Origin: Paracoccaceae bacterium
GTDB taxonomy: Bacteria > Pseudomonadota > Alphaproteobacteria > Rhodobacterales > Rhodobacteraceae
Direction: 5' to 3'
NCBI GenBank assembly: GCA_027484915.1
Contig: JAIXSA010000113.1
Span: forward strand, 1 to 33,846
Length of the DNA stretch: 33,846 nucleotides
The notes under the pieces are model-generated. The model was not told the DNA's origin, did no database searches, and saw only the letters and a list, made by a program, of their open reading frames with translations. The position numbers and the translations under genes were made by a program. Shown piece by piece: positions 6,323-14,636 of the stretch. Positions within the stretch are counted from its first letter, which is position 1. Each line of letters begins with the position of its first letter.

Positions 6323-8122
6323 TCAGATCGGGGCGCAGGCGTTCCTCAGCCACTCAAGAGTAGCGCCGGACACACGCGGGGCAAGCTTTTCCAGCACCTC
6401 CGCGTGATAGGTGTCCAGCCAGCGCCGTTCTCCCGGCGACAGTTCCTCGCGCAGGATCAGGCGGCGGTCGAAGGGGACAAAGGTCAGCGTCTCAAAGCTC
6501 ATCTGCGCCCGGTTGTCGCCAAGGGCAGGGGCCTCCTGCACCACGATCAGGTTCTCAAGCCGGATGCCGAACGCGCCCTCGCGGTAGTAGCCCGGCTCGT
6601 TCGAGAGGATCATGCCCGGCTCAAGCGGGACCTCGGACACGCGAGAAATCCGCTGCGGCCCCTCATGCACCGACAGGAAGGCCCCCACGCCATGCCCCGT
6701 CCCGTGATCGTAATCCTGCCCCGCGACCCACAGGTTGAACCGCGCCAAGGCATCTATGTCCCGCCCCGGCAGCCCCTTCGGAAACCGCACCCGACTGATC
6801 GCGATCAGCCCCTGCAGCACCCGCGTATAGCACTCCCGCGCTTCCTGCCCCGGATCGCCCACCGCCACCGTGCGGGTGATGTCCGTCGTCCCGTCCAGAT
6901 ACTGCGCCCCCGAATCGACGAGGAGCAGTTCGTTCTGCTGCACCGGCCGATTCGTTTCCTCCGTCACCCGGTAGTGCATGATGGCCCCGTTCGGACCCGC
7001 CCCACAGATCGTGTCAAAGCTGATGTCATGCAGCGCATTCGTCGCCCGCCGGAACCCCTCCAGCGCCTGCACCACGGAAATCTCGGTCAACCCACCGCTC
7101 GGCGAGGCCTCGTCCAGCCAGCGCAGAAACTCCACCATCGCCGCCCCGTCGCGGAGATGCGCCTCCCGCGTCGCGGCGATCTCGGCCGCGTTCTTGCAGG
7201 CCTTGGGCATACGGCAGGGATCATCGCCCCAGGCCACCTCCACCCCCGCGCCCTTCAGGATGTCCGACACCGCCAGCGGGGCCGTCGTCTTGTCCACCCG
7301 CACCGGCCCTTCAAGGCCCGCCAGAGCCGCGGCGAACCCGTCGACCGGATGCACCGCAACCCCGGCCCCCAAGTGCGCCCGCACCGCGTCATCCAGCTTC
7401 CCCGGATCGACGAAAAGGTCCACCGACCCATCGTCGCGCAACACCGCGAAGCCATGCAGCACCGGGTTCTTCGGCACATCCGCGCCCCGGATGTTCAACA
7501 ACCAGCAAAGCGAGTCCGGCATCGTCACCACCGCCGCAGTCTGCCCCGCCTTCCGTAGCCCCTCGGCCAGCCGCTTGCGCTTGGCCTCATGGCTTTCGCC
7601 CGCCAGCTCCACCGGATGCACAAAGGCCTTGCCTTTGGGCGCCGCAGGCTGATCGGGCCAGATCGCGTCCACTAGATTTTCACTTACTGCAGAAATGGTT
7701 ACGCCCGTTCCCTCAAGTGATTTCTGAAGACGCTCCACCTCATCCGCCGTATGCAGCCAGGGATCATACCCAACCACGCCCTCGGCCAGCTTCTCCTTCA
7801 CCCAGTCGCCCGGCTTCACCTCCGGCCAGGGCACCGGCGTGTAGACCCCAAGGTCCACCTGAGCCTTCACCTGCGTCCGGTACCGCCCGTCGATGAACAC
7901 CCCCGCCACATCCGGCAGCACGATGCAGAACCCCGCCGACCCGGTGAACCCGGTCAGCCACTGCAATCTTTCATCCCGCGCCGCGACGTATTCGCCCTGA
8001 TGCACGTCGGCGCGGGGGATGATGAACCCCGCCAACCCCATCGCCCCCAACCGCTCGCGCAGCGCAGCCAGCCGCGGCGGGCCCTGGTCGGGGGAAGCAT
8101 GGCTCTCGAAGCTCTGGAACAT
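6323..8122 (-). CDS. pepP: Xaa-Pro aminopeptidase (aminopeptidase P, M24B)
   Basis: This metallopeptidase removes an N-terminal residue ahead of proline. At 599 residues it is the long three-domain form with two creatinase-like N-terminal domains (about 1-310) and the pita-bread catalytic domain (about 320-535). It ends in an extra C-terminal segment. All five metal ligands are present: D403 (LLVDSGAQY), D414 (GTTDITRT), H477 (GTGHGVG), E509 (SNEPGYY) and E523 (IRLEN). No signal peptide is seen, so it should be cytosolic. The ATG at 8122 lies just downstream, on the minus strand, of an interspersed repeat whose end AGATGAAAGG supplies the likely ribosome site. It precedes the DUF427 gene by ten bases. 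The gene symbol is used for the family; the E. coli enzyme is shorter. Confidence 0.93.
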   Translation of the reverse strand: MFQSFESHASPDQGPPRLAALRERLGAMGLAGFIIPRADVHQGEYVAARDERLQWLTGFTGSAGFCIVLPDVAGVFIDGRYRTQVKAQVDLGVYTPVPWPEVKPGDWVKEKLAEGVVGYDPWLHTADEVERLQKSLEGTGVTISAVSENLVDAIWPDQPAAPKGKAFVHPVELAGESHEAKRKRLAEGLRKAGQTAAVVTMPDSLCWLLNIRGADVPKNPVLHGFAVLRDDGSVDLFVDPGKLDDAVRAHLGAGVAVHPVDGFAAALAGLEGPVRVDKTTAPLAVSDILKGAGVEVAWGDDPCRMPKACKNAAEIAATREAHLRDGAAMVEFLRWLDEASPSGGLTEISVVQALEGFRRATNALHDISFDTICGAGPNGAIMHYRVTEETNRPVQQNELLLVDSGAQYLDGTTDITRTVAVGDPGQEARECYTRVLQGLIAISRVRFPKGLPGRDIDALARFNLWVAGQDYDHGTGHGVGAFLSVHEGPQRISRVSEVPLEPGMILSNEPGYYREGAFGIRLENLIVVQEAPALGDNRAQMSFETLTFVPFDRRLILREELSPGERRWLDTYHAEVLEKLAPRVSGATLEWLRNACAPI

Positions 8123-8130
8123 GCCCTCAG

Positions 8131-8187
8131 CCTTTCATCTTTGTGCAAATATCCTCCGGGGTGAGGCGCGCCGCGCCGAGTGGGCGG
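8131..8187. repeat. Interspersed element, copy A (between cobT and pepP)
   Basis: The segment begins CCTTTCATCTTTGTGC, runs through AAATATCCTCCGGGG, then a small hairpin (GGCGC gcc GCGCC) and ends GTGGGCGGAAA. Its first 31 bases match copy B at 14415 at about 23 positions. On the minus strand its end places AAAGG before the pepP start. I recall similar TATCCTCGGGGG-bearing elements as common between genes in Rhodobacteraceae; that is memory, not a search. Confidence 0.5.
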
Positions 8188-8195
8188 AAAGCCAC

Positions 8196-10064
8196 CTAGC
8201 TCGCCCGCCGCATCCCCAGCGCCCGCGCGCGCTTCTTCGGGTCCACCTCAAAGAGCCCCGCCAGCTGCTCGGTCATCGCCCCCGCCAGCTGCTCGACATC
8301 GGTGATCGTCACCGCGCGCTGATAGTAGCGGGTCACATCATGTCCGATTCCGATCGCGATCAGCTCCACCGCGCGGCGCCGTTCGACCATCGAAATCACG
8401 TCACGCAGATGTTTCTCCAGATAATTCGCCGGATTCACCGACAGCGTCGAATCATCCACCGGCGCCCCGTCGCTGATCACCATCATGATCTTCCGCTGCT
8501 CGGGCCGCGCCAGCATCCGACGATGCGCCCATTCCAGCGCTTCGCCGTCGATGTTCTCCTTCAAGAGGCCCTCTTTCATCATCAGCCCCAGGTTCGGCCG
8601 CACCCGCCGCCAGGGCGCATCAGCCGACTTGTAGATGATGTGCCGCAAATCGTTCAGGCGCCCCGGCATCTGCGGCCGCCCCTGCGCCAGCCACCTCTCG
8701 CGCGACTGCCCACCCTTCCAGGCCCGCGTGGTGAACCCCAGGATCTCAACCTTCACGTTGCACCGCTCCAGCGTCCGCGCCAGCACATCGGCACAAATCG
8801 CTGCGATGGAAATCGGCCGCCCGCGCATGGACCCGGAGTTGTCCAACAGTAGCGTCACCACCGTATCGCGGAACTCGGTGTCCTTCTCCCACTTGAAACT
8901 CAAGGGGGTAGTCGGGTTCGCCACCACGCGCGCCAGCCGCCCGGCGTCAAGGATGCCTTCCTCCTTGTCGAACTCCCAGCTGCGGTTCTGCTGCGCCTGC
9001 AAACGCCGCTGCAGCTTGTTCGCCAGCCGCGAAACCGCCCCCTTCAAGGGCTCCAACTGCTGGTCAAGGTAGGCCCGCAACCGCTCCAGCTCTGCCGGTT
9101 CGGCCAGCTCTTCGGCCTTGATTTCCTCATCGAAATCAGTCGTGTACACCACATAGTTCGGGTCCGCGTCCGAATGCGGCGCAGGCGGAGGCGGCTCCAG
9201 CGGGGCCTCGCCCTCGGGCAACTCCGCCTCGTCGCCCTGCTCCATGTCGGCGCTGTCCTCCATCGTGACTTGCGCCTGGGACTGGTCCTGCTGCTCCTCC
9301 TGGCTCCTCTCGGGGGACGCTTCCGAATCGTCCTGCTCTTCCTGCTCTTCGCCCGCTGAATCCGGGGAATCCTGATCTTCCTCGGCCTGATCGTCGCCTG
9401 CATCCTCGGGCGCGTCCGGGTCGTCGCCCAACTGGTCGCCGTAGCCCAAGTCCGCGATCACCTTCCGCGCCAGCCGCGCAAAGGCCGCCTGATCGGCCAG
9501 CACATGGTCCAGGTTCGACAGCGTCTCCCCCGCCTGCTCCTCGACGAAGCCACGCCAGAGGTCCGCCGCGTGTTCCGCCGCCTTCGGCAAAGCCCGTCCC
9601 GTCGCCATCTGCCGCACCAGATAGCCCGCGGCCACCGGCAAGGGCACTTCCGACGCCGCCGTCACCTGGCCATACCCTTTGCGGTCCGCCTCGTTGGCGA
9701 TCTTGGCGTCGATGTTCCCCGCCGTCCCCGGCATGTCACGTGCACCCACCGCCTCGCACCGGGCGTTCTCCATCGCGTCGTAGATGTCCCGCGCCAGGGG
9801 GCCGGTCGGCGCATAGCGCGCGGCCACCGCATCGTCGTGGTACTTCCGCCGCAAGGCAAAGGCATCCGCCGTCCCGCGCGCAAGCAACACCTCGTCCCGC
9901 GTCATTCGACGGCTGACCTGCGGCAGGCGCACGCCCTCCTTGTTCATCCCCGCCGGATCGACGGAATAGGTGACCGTCATCTCCGGGTCATCCGCCATGG
10001 TGCGGGTGGCCTCGGCGAGGGCCTTCTTGAACGGATCGGCGGGGTTGTCTGTGGGCTTGGTCAT
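8196..10064 (-). CDS. cobT: Cobaltochelatase subunit CobT
   Basis: CobT, with the AAA+ subunit CobS and the large subunit CobN, inserts cobalt into hydrogenobyrinate diamide in the aerobic (oxygen-dependent) B12 pathway. This copy has 622 residues. The N-terminal part (about 1-205) begins with [22 protein letters not shown] long acidic, Glu/Asp/Gln-rich linker lies at about 213-290. The C-terminal von Willebrand A domain carries the metal-ion-dependent adhesion motif DNSGS at 408-412 and GDAP-type strands ([12 protein letters not shown]). ATG 10064 is chosen because the family N-terminus begins there; the frame is open for almost 600 bases further. A promoter-like sequence ends only seven bases ahead. 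cobS lies about 2 kb upstream in the same orientation, separated by other genes. Confidence 0.95.
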   Translation of the reverse strand: MTKPTDNPADPFKKALAEATRTMADDPEMTVTYSVDPAGMNKEGVRLPQVSRRMTRDEVLLARGTADAFALRRKYHDDAVAARYAPTGPLARDIYDAMENARCEAVGARDMPGTAGNIDAKIANEADRKGYGQVTAASEVPLPVAAGYLVRQMATGRALPKAAEHAADLWRGFVEEQAGETLSNLDHVLADQAAFARLARKVIADLGYGDQLGDDPDAPEDAGDDQAEEDQDSPDSAGEEQEEQDDSEASPERSQEEQQDQSQAQVTMEDSADMEQGDEAELPEGEAPLEPPPPAPHSDADPNYVVYTTDFDEEIKAEELAEPAELERLRAYLDQQLEPLKGAVSRLANKLQRRLQAQQNRSWEFDKEEGILDAGRLARVVANPTTPLSFKWEKDTEFRDTVVTLLLDNSGSMRGRPISIAAICADVLARTLERCNVKVEILGFTTRAWKGGQSRERWLAQGRPQMPGRLNDLRHIIYKSADAPWRRVRPNLGLMMKEGLLKENIDGEALEWAHRRMLARPEQRKIMMVISDGAPVDDSTLSVNPANYLEKHLRDVISMVERRRAVELIAIGIGHDVTRYYQRAVTITDVEQLAGAMTEQLAGLFEVDPKKRARALGMRRAS

Positions 10065-10071
10065 GACCCCA

Positions 10072-10100
10072 GATAAAGCACCCTGCCGGGGGCGCGGCAA
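10072..10100 (-). promoter_or_regulatory. Candidate promoter for cobT, possibly leaderless
   Basis: On the minus strand TTGCCG (10095-10100) and TTTATC (10072-10077) are separated by 17 bases. The -10 ends seven bases before the cobT ATG, so transcription would begin at or near the start codon. No strong ribosome site is present (only TGGGGT). No cobalamin riboswitch-like element was recognised here. Confidence 0.35.
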
Positions 10101-10190
10101 GCCCGCGGCACAGGAAGGGGCAGGAAAATCCCACTGTGCCACGCTGCCCGCGACGGGTAATCGGATCATGTCCAACGCATGAGGCCCCAG

Positions 10191-10583
10191 ATGCGCCTGC
10201 CCGCCGCACTTGTCCTTGCCACGGCCCTGCCCGTGCAGGCCCAGACCGTCGACCCCTTGCCCGGCTTCACTCTGGACGCCGCGATATCCTGCCTGGCCTA
10301 CACGGTCAGCGAAATCGAAAGCGACCGCGAGGGCAAGATCGCTGCCAGCCGCGCCGATTGGCTCGTCTTTTTCTCCACCCTCATCGCCGCCAAATCCTTG
10401 CCGGAAGAAACCAAGACCATCGGGGACCGGTTTGCCGAAGAGCTTCTGTTCTTTCGCGCACCAAGCTACGAGGAAGGCGTCCCCGCCACGCCCGAGGAGG
10501 TGGACGAAATCCTTACCGGCACCGGCAAGATGTGCTGGTACGAGGCACTGGCGGCCGAGGGGGGACCCTACTTCGAAGGCTGA
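10191..10583 (+). CDS. Small periplasmic protein of unknown function
   Basis: This is a 130-residue protein I do not recognise. [18 protein letters not shown] is a clear Sec signal peptide with cleavage after VQA. The mature protein has two cysteines, one early ([18 protein letters not shown]) and one late (GKMCWYEAL), which could form a disulfide. The rest is predicted helical and acidic. I chose ATG 10191 because GAGG lies six bases upstream; an in-frame ATG at 10179 would add four residues but has a poor ribosome site. It diverges from cobT and is followed after about 100 bp by the flavin reductase gene, which has its own promoter-like sequence. Confidence 0.7.
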   Translation: MRLPAALVLATALPVQAQTVDPLPGFTLDAAISCLAYTVSEIESDREGKIAASRADWLVFFSTLIAAKSLPEETKTIGDRFAEELLFFRAPSYEEGVPATPEEVDEILTGTGKMCWYEALAAEGGPYFEG

Positions 10584-10625
10584 TCCTCGTGCGCCACTGC
10601 ACAGAACCGGCGCGGTCCTGCGGGA

Positions 10626-10655
10626 TTGGCATCTGCCGCCCGGACCACACATAAG
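10626..10655 (+). promoter_or_regulatory. Candidate promoter for the FMN reductase gene
   Basis: TTGGCA at 10626-10631 and CATAAG at 10650-10655 are separated by 18 bases, 32 bases ahead of the start codon. The match is fair. Confidence 0.35.
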
Positions 10656-10687
10656 AGGGCACAGAATTCAAACCCAAGGACCCTGTC

Positions 10688-11272
10688 ATGGCCAACCCGA
10701 AAATCGCGATCATCGTGTCGTCGACCCGCCCGACCCGCTTTGCCGACCTGCCCACTGCCTGGATCAAGGCCCAGGCCGAGGCCCGTGGCGACATCGACGT
10801 CGAGGTCGTGGATCTGCGCGACCACAAGCTTCCCTTCTTCGCCGAGGTTGCCTCGAACGCCTGGGCCCCGTCGCAGGACCCGGCCGCTGTCGCCTGGCAG
10901 AAAAAGGTCGGTGAGTTCGACGGCTACATCTTCGTCGTCGCCGAATACAACCGCTCGATCACCGGCGAGCTGAAGAACGCGCTGGACCAAGCCTATGTTG
11001 AATGGGCGAAAAAGCCGATGGGTGCGATTGCCTATGGCTCGATGGGCGGTGCCAATGCGCTGGGTCACCTGCAGAACATCGGCGTGGAACTGCAGATGGT
11101 TCCGACCCGCAACAACGTCCGCATCGGCGGCGGCGACTTCTTCCGGGTCCACCCGGGCTTTGGCGGCTCGGGCAACCTTGGCGACATCGAAGGCTCGATC
11201 GCGCCGTCGGCCAAAGCGATGCTCGACGACGTGGTCTGGTGGGCGAACGCCACCAAAGCCGCCCGCGGCTAA
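10688..11272 (+). CDS. NAD(P)H-dependent FMN reductase family flavoprotein
   Basis: This 194-residue protein has a flavodoxin-like fold of the NADPH-dependent FMN reductase family, whose members reduce flavins, quinones, azo dyes or chromate. The FMN phosphate loop is SSTRPTRFAD (11-20). VVAEYNRSITGELKNALDQ at about 83-101 is the second flavin-contact loop, where family members usually read PEYN.S.P..LKNA.D. YGSMGGANAL near 116-125 is the third. AAGGA upstream supports ATG 10688. It is a single-gene unit, convergent with the next gene with one base between the stops, and its end lies in a small palindrome. The physiological substrate cannot be assigned. Confidence 0.9.
   Translation: MANPKIAIIVSSTRPTRFADLPTAWIKAQAEARGDIDVEVVDLRDHKLPFFAEVASNAWAPSQDPAAVAWQKKVGEFDGYIFVVAEYNRSITGELKNALDQAYVEWAKKPMGAIAYGSMGGANALGHLQNIGVELQMVPTRNNVRIGGGDFFRVHPGFGGSGNLGDIEGSIAPSAKAMLDDVVWWANATKAARG
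11257..11270. terminator. Short GC-rich palindrome at the end of the FMN reductase gene
   Basis: AGCCGCCCGCGGCT at 11257-11270 can form a five-base-pair stem with a four-base loop and runs into the TAA stop (11270-11272). It lies at a convergent gene junction. There is no T-tract, so any terminator role is an inference from position. Confidence 0.3.
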
Positions 11273-11273
11273 G

Positions 11274-11645
11274 TCAGGATTGACCGATCAGGTCGGCGCA
11301 GGCTTGCAAAAGCTGCGCCGATCTCTCTGCCGCCTGCGTATCGTCGGCAAAATACGCCCGGTCCAGCAACCGCTTGTGCGAGACCTTTGCGTCGATCCGC
11401 CAGGCCATCGCCACCTTCGCGCCCTCCGGACCCGCTACGGCATCCACCAGCGACAAAAGACTGTCCCGCTGCCGCGCCGAAGCCTCCGACGCCGGACCAT
11501 CCACCAGCCATTGATATTCGACCAGGGCCGAGAACCGCCCCGCGCAGACGGCAAAGTCGCGCAACAGGGGATCGGCCGTCGCAGAGCTGCCCGTCGCAAG
11601 CCCCACGGTCAGGACGGCCAGAAAAGTTTCCAAACCGCGCGCCAT
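11274..11645 (-). CDS. Predicted periplasmic protein of unknown function
   Basis: This is a 123-residue protein I do not recognise. MARGLETFLAVLTVGLATGSSATA reads as a signal peptide with cleavage after ATA. The mature chain is mainly helical and contains two cysteines, in DFAVCAGRFSALVEY and LLQACADLIG, which may pair. The start is uncertain: ATG 11645 gives the best signal peptide, while GTG 11672 would add nine residues; neither has a good ribosome site. It converges on the FMN reductase gene with a one-base gap, and lies downstream of the nuclease-like lipoprotein gene in the same direction, so it could share the cobS transcript. It may be related in style, not sequence, to the other small secreted proteins here. 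Confidence 0.6.
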   Translation of the reverse strand: MARGLETFLAVLTVGLATGSSATADPLLRDFAVCAGRFSALVEYQWLVDGPASEASARQRDSLLSLVDAVAGPEGAKVAMAWRIDAKVSHKRLLDRAYFADDTQAAERSAQLLQACADLIGQS

Positions 11646-11705
11646 TTCAGCATTGGGCACGGATAATCGCACTTTTTCAAGGCGAAATGAAAACTTGCCG
11701 CCAAG

Positions 11706-12134
11706 TCAGCCCGCCGCGCACCAGTCGGGCCGGTCGCTGCCCGAAATGCGCCTGGCCTGACCCGCCGCAACCAGCAGCCCGGCCAGATCGCTGCCACCAA
11801 GCTCGACGTCGACCAGCTGCCGCTGACTCTCCTTGATCCGCGCGCCATAGCGAACGTCCGTCACGGGAGTTTCGGCAACCAGCTCCTGCAGATAGGCCCG
11901 CGCCAGCTGTCCCTGCGCCCGCTCAGCCGGGCAGTTGGCGGCCGCAATCTCGGGCGCATCAACACCGGACAGACGCCCGTAGACGCGTTTCCCGTTGCAC
12001 TCCACCACGAAACTGTCGGCATCGACGATAGTGTCGATCCTGCAGGCAGGAGCCGCGTCCGACAGCGGCTCCGGCGCCTCGACGCAGCCCGCCAGGGCCA
12101 GCGCCACCAGCAGCGCCGCGCCCGGCCGGTTCAC
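11706..12134 (-). CDS. Staphylococcal nuclease-like (SNase) lipoprotein
   Basis: This 142-residue protein has a lipoprotein signal (LALAGC, lipidated Cys 17) followed by a compact SNase/OB-fold domain. RLSGVDAPE at about 54-62 matches the family RL.GIDAPE and supplies the equivalents of the catalytic Arg35 and Glu43. An Arg in ESQRQL could serve as Arg87, although the usual D.YGR context is gone. The chain is short for the family, and four cysteines remain in the mature part. The start is GTG 12134, overlapping the cobS TGA (GTGA), so it is translationally coupled to cobS. If active it would cut nucleic acid at the cell envelope; activity is uncertain. Confidence 0.8.
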   Translation of the reverse strand: MNRPGAALLVALALAGCVEAPEPLSDAAPACRIDTIVDADSFVVECNGKRVYGRLSGVDAPEIAAANCPAERAQGQLARAYLQELVAETPVTDVRYGARIKESQRQLVDVELGGSDLAGLLVAAGQARRISGSDRPDWCAAG

Positions 12135-13105
12135 TTCATCGCCATGCTGGCCGCGCTTTCCGGCAGCTCTTCGGCAAAGCAGCGCTGGTAGAACTCGGCC
12201 ACCGTCTGGCGCTCCAGCTCGTCGCACTTGTTCAGGAAGGTCAGCCGGAAGGCGTAGCCCACGTTGCGGAAGATCTCGGCGTTCTGCGCCCAGTTCAGCA
12301 CGGTCCGCGGGCTCATCACCGTCGACAGATCGCCATTCATGAACGCCGTCCGCGTCAGGTCCGCCACGGTCACCATCTGCGAAATGACCTTGCGGCCCTT
12401 GTCCGTGTTGTAATGCGCGTTCTTCGCCAGCACGATCGCCGTCTCGGCATCATGCGACAGATAGTTCAGCGTGGCGACCAAGCTCCACCGGTCCATCTGC
12501 GCCTGGTTGATCTGCTGGACCCCGTGATAAAGCCCCGTCGTATCCCCAAGGCCCACCGTGTTCGACGTGGCGAACAGCCGGAAATAGGGGTTCGGGGTGA
12601 TGATCTCGTTCTGATCCAGCAGGGTCAGCTTCCCGTCATGCTCCAGCACGCGCTGGATCACGAACATCACGTCCGCCCGGCCCGCATCGTATTCGTCGAA
12701 GACGATCGCCACGGCATTGCGCAGCGCCCAAGGCAGGATCCCCTCGTGGAATTCCGTCACCTGCTTGCCGTCACGCAGCTTGATCGCATCCTTGCCGATC
12801 AGGTCGATCCGGCTGATGTGGCTGTCCAGGTTCACCCGGACGCAGGGCCAGTTCAGTCGGGCCGCAACCTGCTCGATATGCGTCGACTTCCCCGTCCCGT
12901 GATAGCCCTGGATCATCACCCGGCGGTTATAGGCAAAGCCCGCCAGAATCGCCAAGGTCGTGTCCGGATCGAACTTGTAGGTCGGGTCGATCTCCGGCAC
13001 GCGGTCGGTGCGCTCGGCGAAGCCCTTCACACGCATGTCGGTGTCGATCCCGAACACATCGCGGACCGAGATGTCCTCGGTCGGTTTCATCGCCTGATCA
13101 AGCAT
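12131..13105 (-). CDS. cobS: Cobaltochelatase subunit CobS (AAA+ ATPase)
   Basis: CobS is the AAA+ motor of the CobNST cobaltochelatase of aerobic B12 synthesis, acting with CobT encoded about 2 kb away. The protein has 324 residues. Walker A is GYHGTGKST (67-75) and Walker B is [10 protein letters not shown] (131-140). A sensor-like FATSNT follows near 190. [17 protein letters not shown] and [16 protein letters not shown] are well-conserved CobS segments. ATG 13105 is used, with GGA about 11 bases upstream; an internal Met at codon 6 is also possible. Downstream the SNase-like lipoprotein is translationally coupled. The gene lies behind the J-domain protein gene, after 124 bp, in the same direction. 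Confidence 0.95.
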   Translation of the reverse strand: MLDQAMKPTEDISVRDVFGIDTDMRVKGFAERTDRVPEIDPTYKFDPDTTLAILAGFAYNRRVMIQGYHGTGKSTHIEQVAARLNWPCVRVNLDSHISRIDLIGKDAIKLRDGKQVTEFHEGILPWALRNAVAIVFDEYDAGRADVMFVIQRVLEHDGKLTLLDQNEIITPNPYFRLFATSNTVGLGDTTGLYHGVQQINQAQMDRWSLVATLNYLSHDAETAIVLAKNAHYNTDKGRKVISQMVTVADLTRTAFMNGDLSTVMSPRTVLNWAQNAEIFRNVGYAFRLTFLNKCDELERQTVAEFYQRCFAEELPESAASMAMK

Positions 13106-13213
13106 CGTCTTGGTCCATCATTCGCCGGCAGCGCCCCATTGCGCCGCGCCCGGCCATCCTTGGAACATAACGCCGGGGGGTTCAAGGGGAAGGGCGGGAC
13201 CCGACGCCCCCGC

Positions 13214-13229
13214 GCCGGTTTTCGCCGGC
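13214..13229 (-). terminator. Possible hairpin after the J-domain gene
   Basis: GCCGGTTTTCGCCGGC lies immediately downstream of the J-domain stop. It forms a five-base-pair GC stem with a six-base loop. No T-tract follows on the minus strand, so function as a terminator between this gene and cobS is uncertain. Confidence 0.3.
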
Positions 13230-13862
13230 TCAATCGCGGAAGTAGCGGCTGTCCTTCAACTGGTCCCAGGCCCAGACCACCTCTTGCAGCTGTTCCTCGT
13301 GGCTGCGGTCGCCGCCATTCATGTCCGGATGCAGCACCTTGATCAGGCCCTTATAGACCTTGCGAATCTCGGTCTTGGACATCGTGTCGCGGGCATCCAG
13401 GATCTCGATGGCCTTCCGTTCCGTCGCCGGCAGCTTCCGCGTCGCGGCCGACTGCGCCCGCCCCGGGTTCTGCGTCGCCTTCTCGCCCAGAAGCGCCATC
13501 GGGTCATTCACCCCCAGCCGCGCCCAGGCATTGCCGTCGCCCAGACGGCTGAAGGGCTTGGTCTCGCGCTCCCAGACCCGGTCCTTGTCCAGGAACTTCT
13601 GAAACTCCTCGTCCGTCGTGCCCTGGAAGAAGTTCCATTTCAGATTGTATTCGCGGATGTGGTCCTTGCAGAACCAGAAGAACTCATCCAGCAGGTCCGG
13701 CGATTTCGGCGCCCGGAAGGCCGCCTTCTCGCGGCACGCCGGGTAATCGCAAGGCTTGTCAGCCGTCTCGAACGCCCCCGACATGCCGCGCCGGCTGGTT
13801 TTCTTGCGCTTCTTGTCCGCAGAAACGCGGATGTCGAATTCGAATGGCGGGCGGTTGGTCAT
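13230..13862 (-). CDS. J-domain (DnaJ-like) protein
   Basis: This 210-residue cytosolic protein carries a C-terminal J domain (about 150-210). Helix II reads EIRKVYKGLIKVLHPD, and the invariant HPD that stimulates Hsp70 ATPase is at 178-180. Unlike DnaJ itself, the J domain is at the C-terminus and there is no G/F region or zinc finger. The N-terminal part has a basic patch (KKRKKTSRR), a small CDYPAC element with another Cys in WFCKDH, and a helical WNFF...F..D. region. It probably recruits DnaK to a particular client; which one is unknown. ATG 13862 is chosen as the first residue of the conserved protein. It is divergent from the BolA-like gene across 76 bp. Confidence 0.88.
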   Translation of the reverse strand: MTNRPPFEFDIRVSADKKRKKTSRRGMSGAFETADKPCDYPACREKAAFRAPKSPDLLDEFFWFCKDHIREYNLKWNFFQGTTDEEFQKFLDKDRVWERETKPFSRLGDGNAWARLGVNDPMALLGEKATQNPGRAQSAATRKLPATERKAIEILDARDTMSKTEIRKVYKGLIKVLHPDMNGGDRSHEEQLQEVVWAWDQLKDSRYFRD

Positions 13863-13938
13863 GCGAACTGGGCCTTTCCGACTCGGGGGCATGAGTTTAG
13901 GGCTTTTCCCGGAAGTTGGAAGGGCAGGGGACAGTGAC

Positions 13939-14190
13939 ATGACGGTGAAAGACGAGATCGAGGACCGCCTGACCGCCGCCTTCCGGCCCTCGGTGCTGCA
14001 GGTGGTGAACGAAAGCCACAAGCATGCCGGTCACGCGGGCGACGACGGCTCGGGCGCCAGCCACTTCCACATCACCATCCGCGCCGAGGCGCTTGCCGCG
14101 ATGACCCGCGTGGCGAGGCATCGTGCCGTGCAAAAGGCTCTGGGGGATTTGAACCAGCGGGTGCATGCGATTGCGCTGGATGCGGGCTGA
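13939..14190 (+). CDS. BolA family protein
   Basis: This 83-residue protein has the compact BolA fold. The signature region reads VVNESHKHAGH (22-32) then SHFHITIRAEAL (41-52), followed by the helical segment RHRAVQKALGDLNQRVHAIAL. The histidines of these segments are those BolA proteins use, with a monothiol glutaredoxin, to hold a [2Fe-2S] cluster. The role is in iron-sulfur handling or stress regulation. The ATG at 13939 has AGGGG about eight bases upstream. No glutaredoxin gene is in the window. Downstream is a 446-bp gene-free region. The BolA versus IbaG/YrbA subgroup is not decided. Confidence 0.92.
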   Translation: MTVKDEIEDRLTAAFRPSVLQVVNESHKHAGHAGDDGSGASHFHITIRAEALAAMTRVARHRAVQKALGDLNQRVHAIALDAG

Positions 14191-14636
14191 CTGTGCATCG
14201 TCACCAGTAAGTTCGACAATTCAAACAACATTATGCTCGGAACGGAGCAGAAACTTGCTTTTCAAAACTAGCATACGATCCAAGACAATCATGATTTTGT
14301 GTCTTGTTTGAACTGATTACCCTCCGGACCAGTGCCTAGCTGCGGGTGTCTCGACCACCTAAGGGTACCCGCTTAGAGCCAGATGCCGATGACCGCTCCT
14401 AAAGGAACGAAAGTCCTTTTCACCTGGCTCCAAGTATCCTCGGGGGGGTTGGGAAAAGCGCCCCCAATGACCGAGAAGGAGGCGAAGGCCGACGACGAGA
14501 TGAAAGCCTCGCGCTTCAGCACTCAATTCAAGAACTGCCCCCACCCGCGCGCTACGCCAGAGGTTAAGCAACCCCTAACGCCCGCAGGCAACCCCTTGAA
14601 ATCCCTCACCCCGCAAAGCTGTCCACGCGTGGGCAC
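14191..14636. other. Gene-free region with AT-rich, inverted-repeat-rich segment
   Basis: This 446-bp space lies between the bolA-type stop and the glcB stop. Positions 14205-14335 are clearly richer in A+T than the rest of the window. They contain TTCAAACAA (14220-14228) complementary to TTGTTTGAA (14304-14312). CAAGACA (14281-14287) is complementary to TGTCTTG (14300-14306) around the palindrome AATCATGATT (14287-14296), and TGCTC/GAGCA lies at 14234-14249. Further on are CTAAG/CTTAG (14359-14376), AAAGGA/TCCTTT (14401-14419) and repeat copy B. No convincing coding frame was seen. An sRNA, a degraded insertion or a 3'-end signal are all possible. Confidence 0.5.
14415..14465. repeat. Interspersed element, copy B
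   Basis: CCTTTTCACCTGGCTCC then AAGTATCCTCGGGGG resembles copy A at 8131-8161 (about 23 of 31 positions). It continues to a GGGGG...CCCCC arm pair (about 14442-14465) that can form a hairpin. It lies in the same orientation on the plus strand as copy A, in the bolA-glcB intergenic region. It may act as a terminator or simply be a dispersed element. Confidence 0.45.

Noticed and set aside
13106-13229. Possible cobalamin riboswitch before cobS
   Set aside because: I looked for the B12-box and the multi-stem core; 124 bp is too short and no B12-box-like sequence was seen. The same holds for the cobT upstream region.
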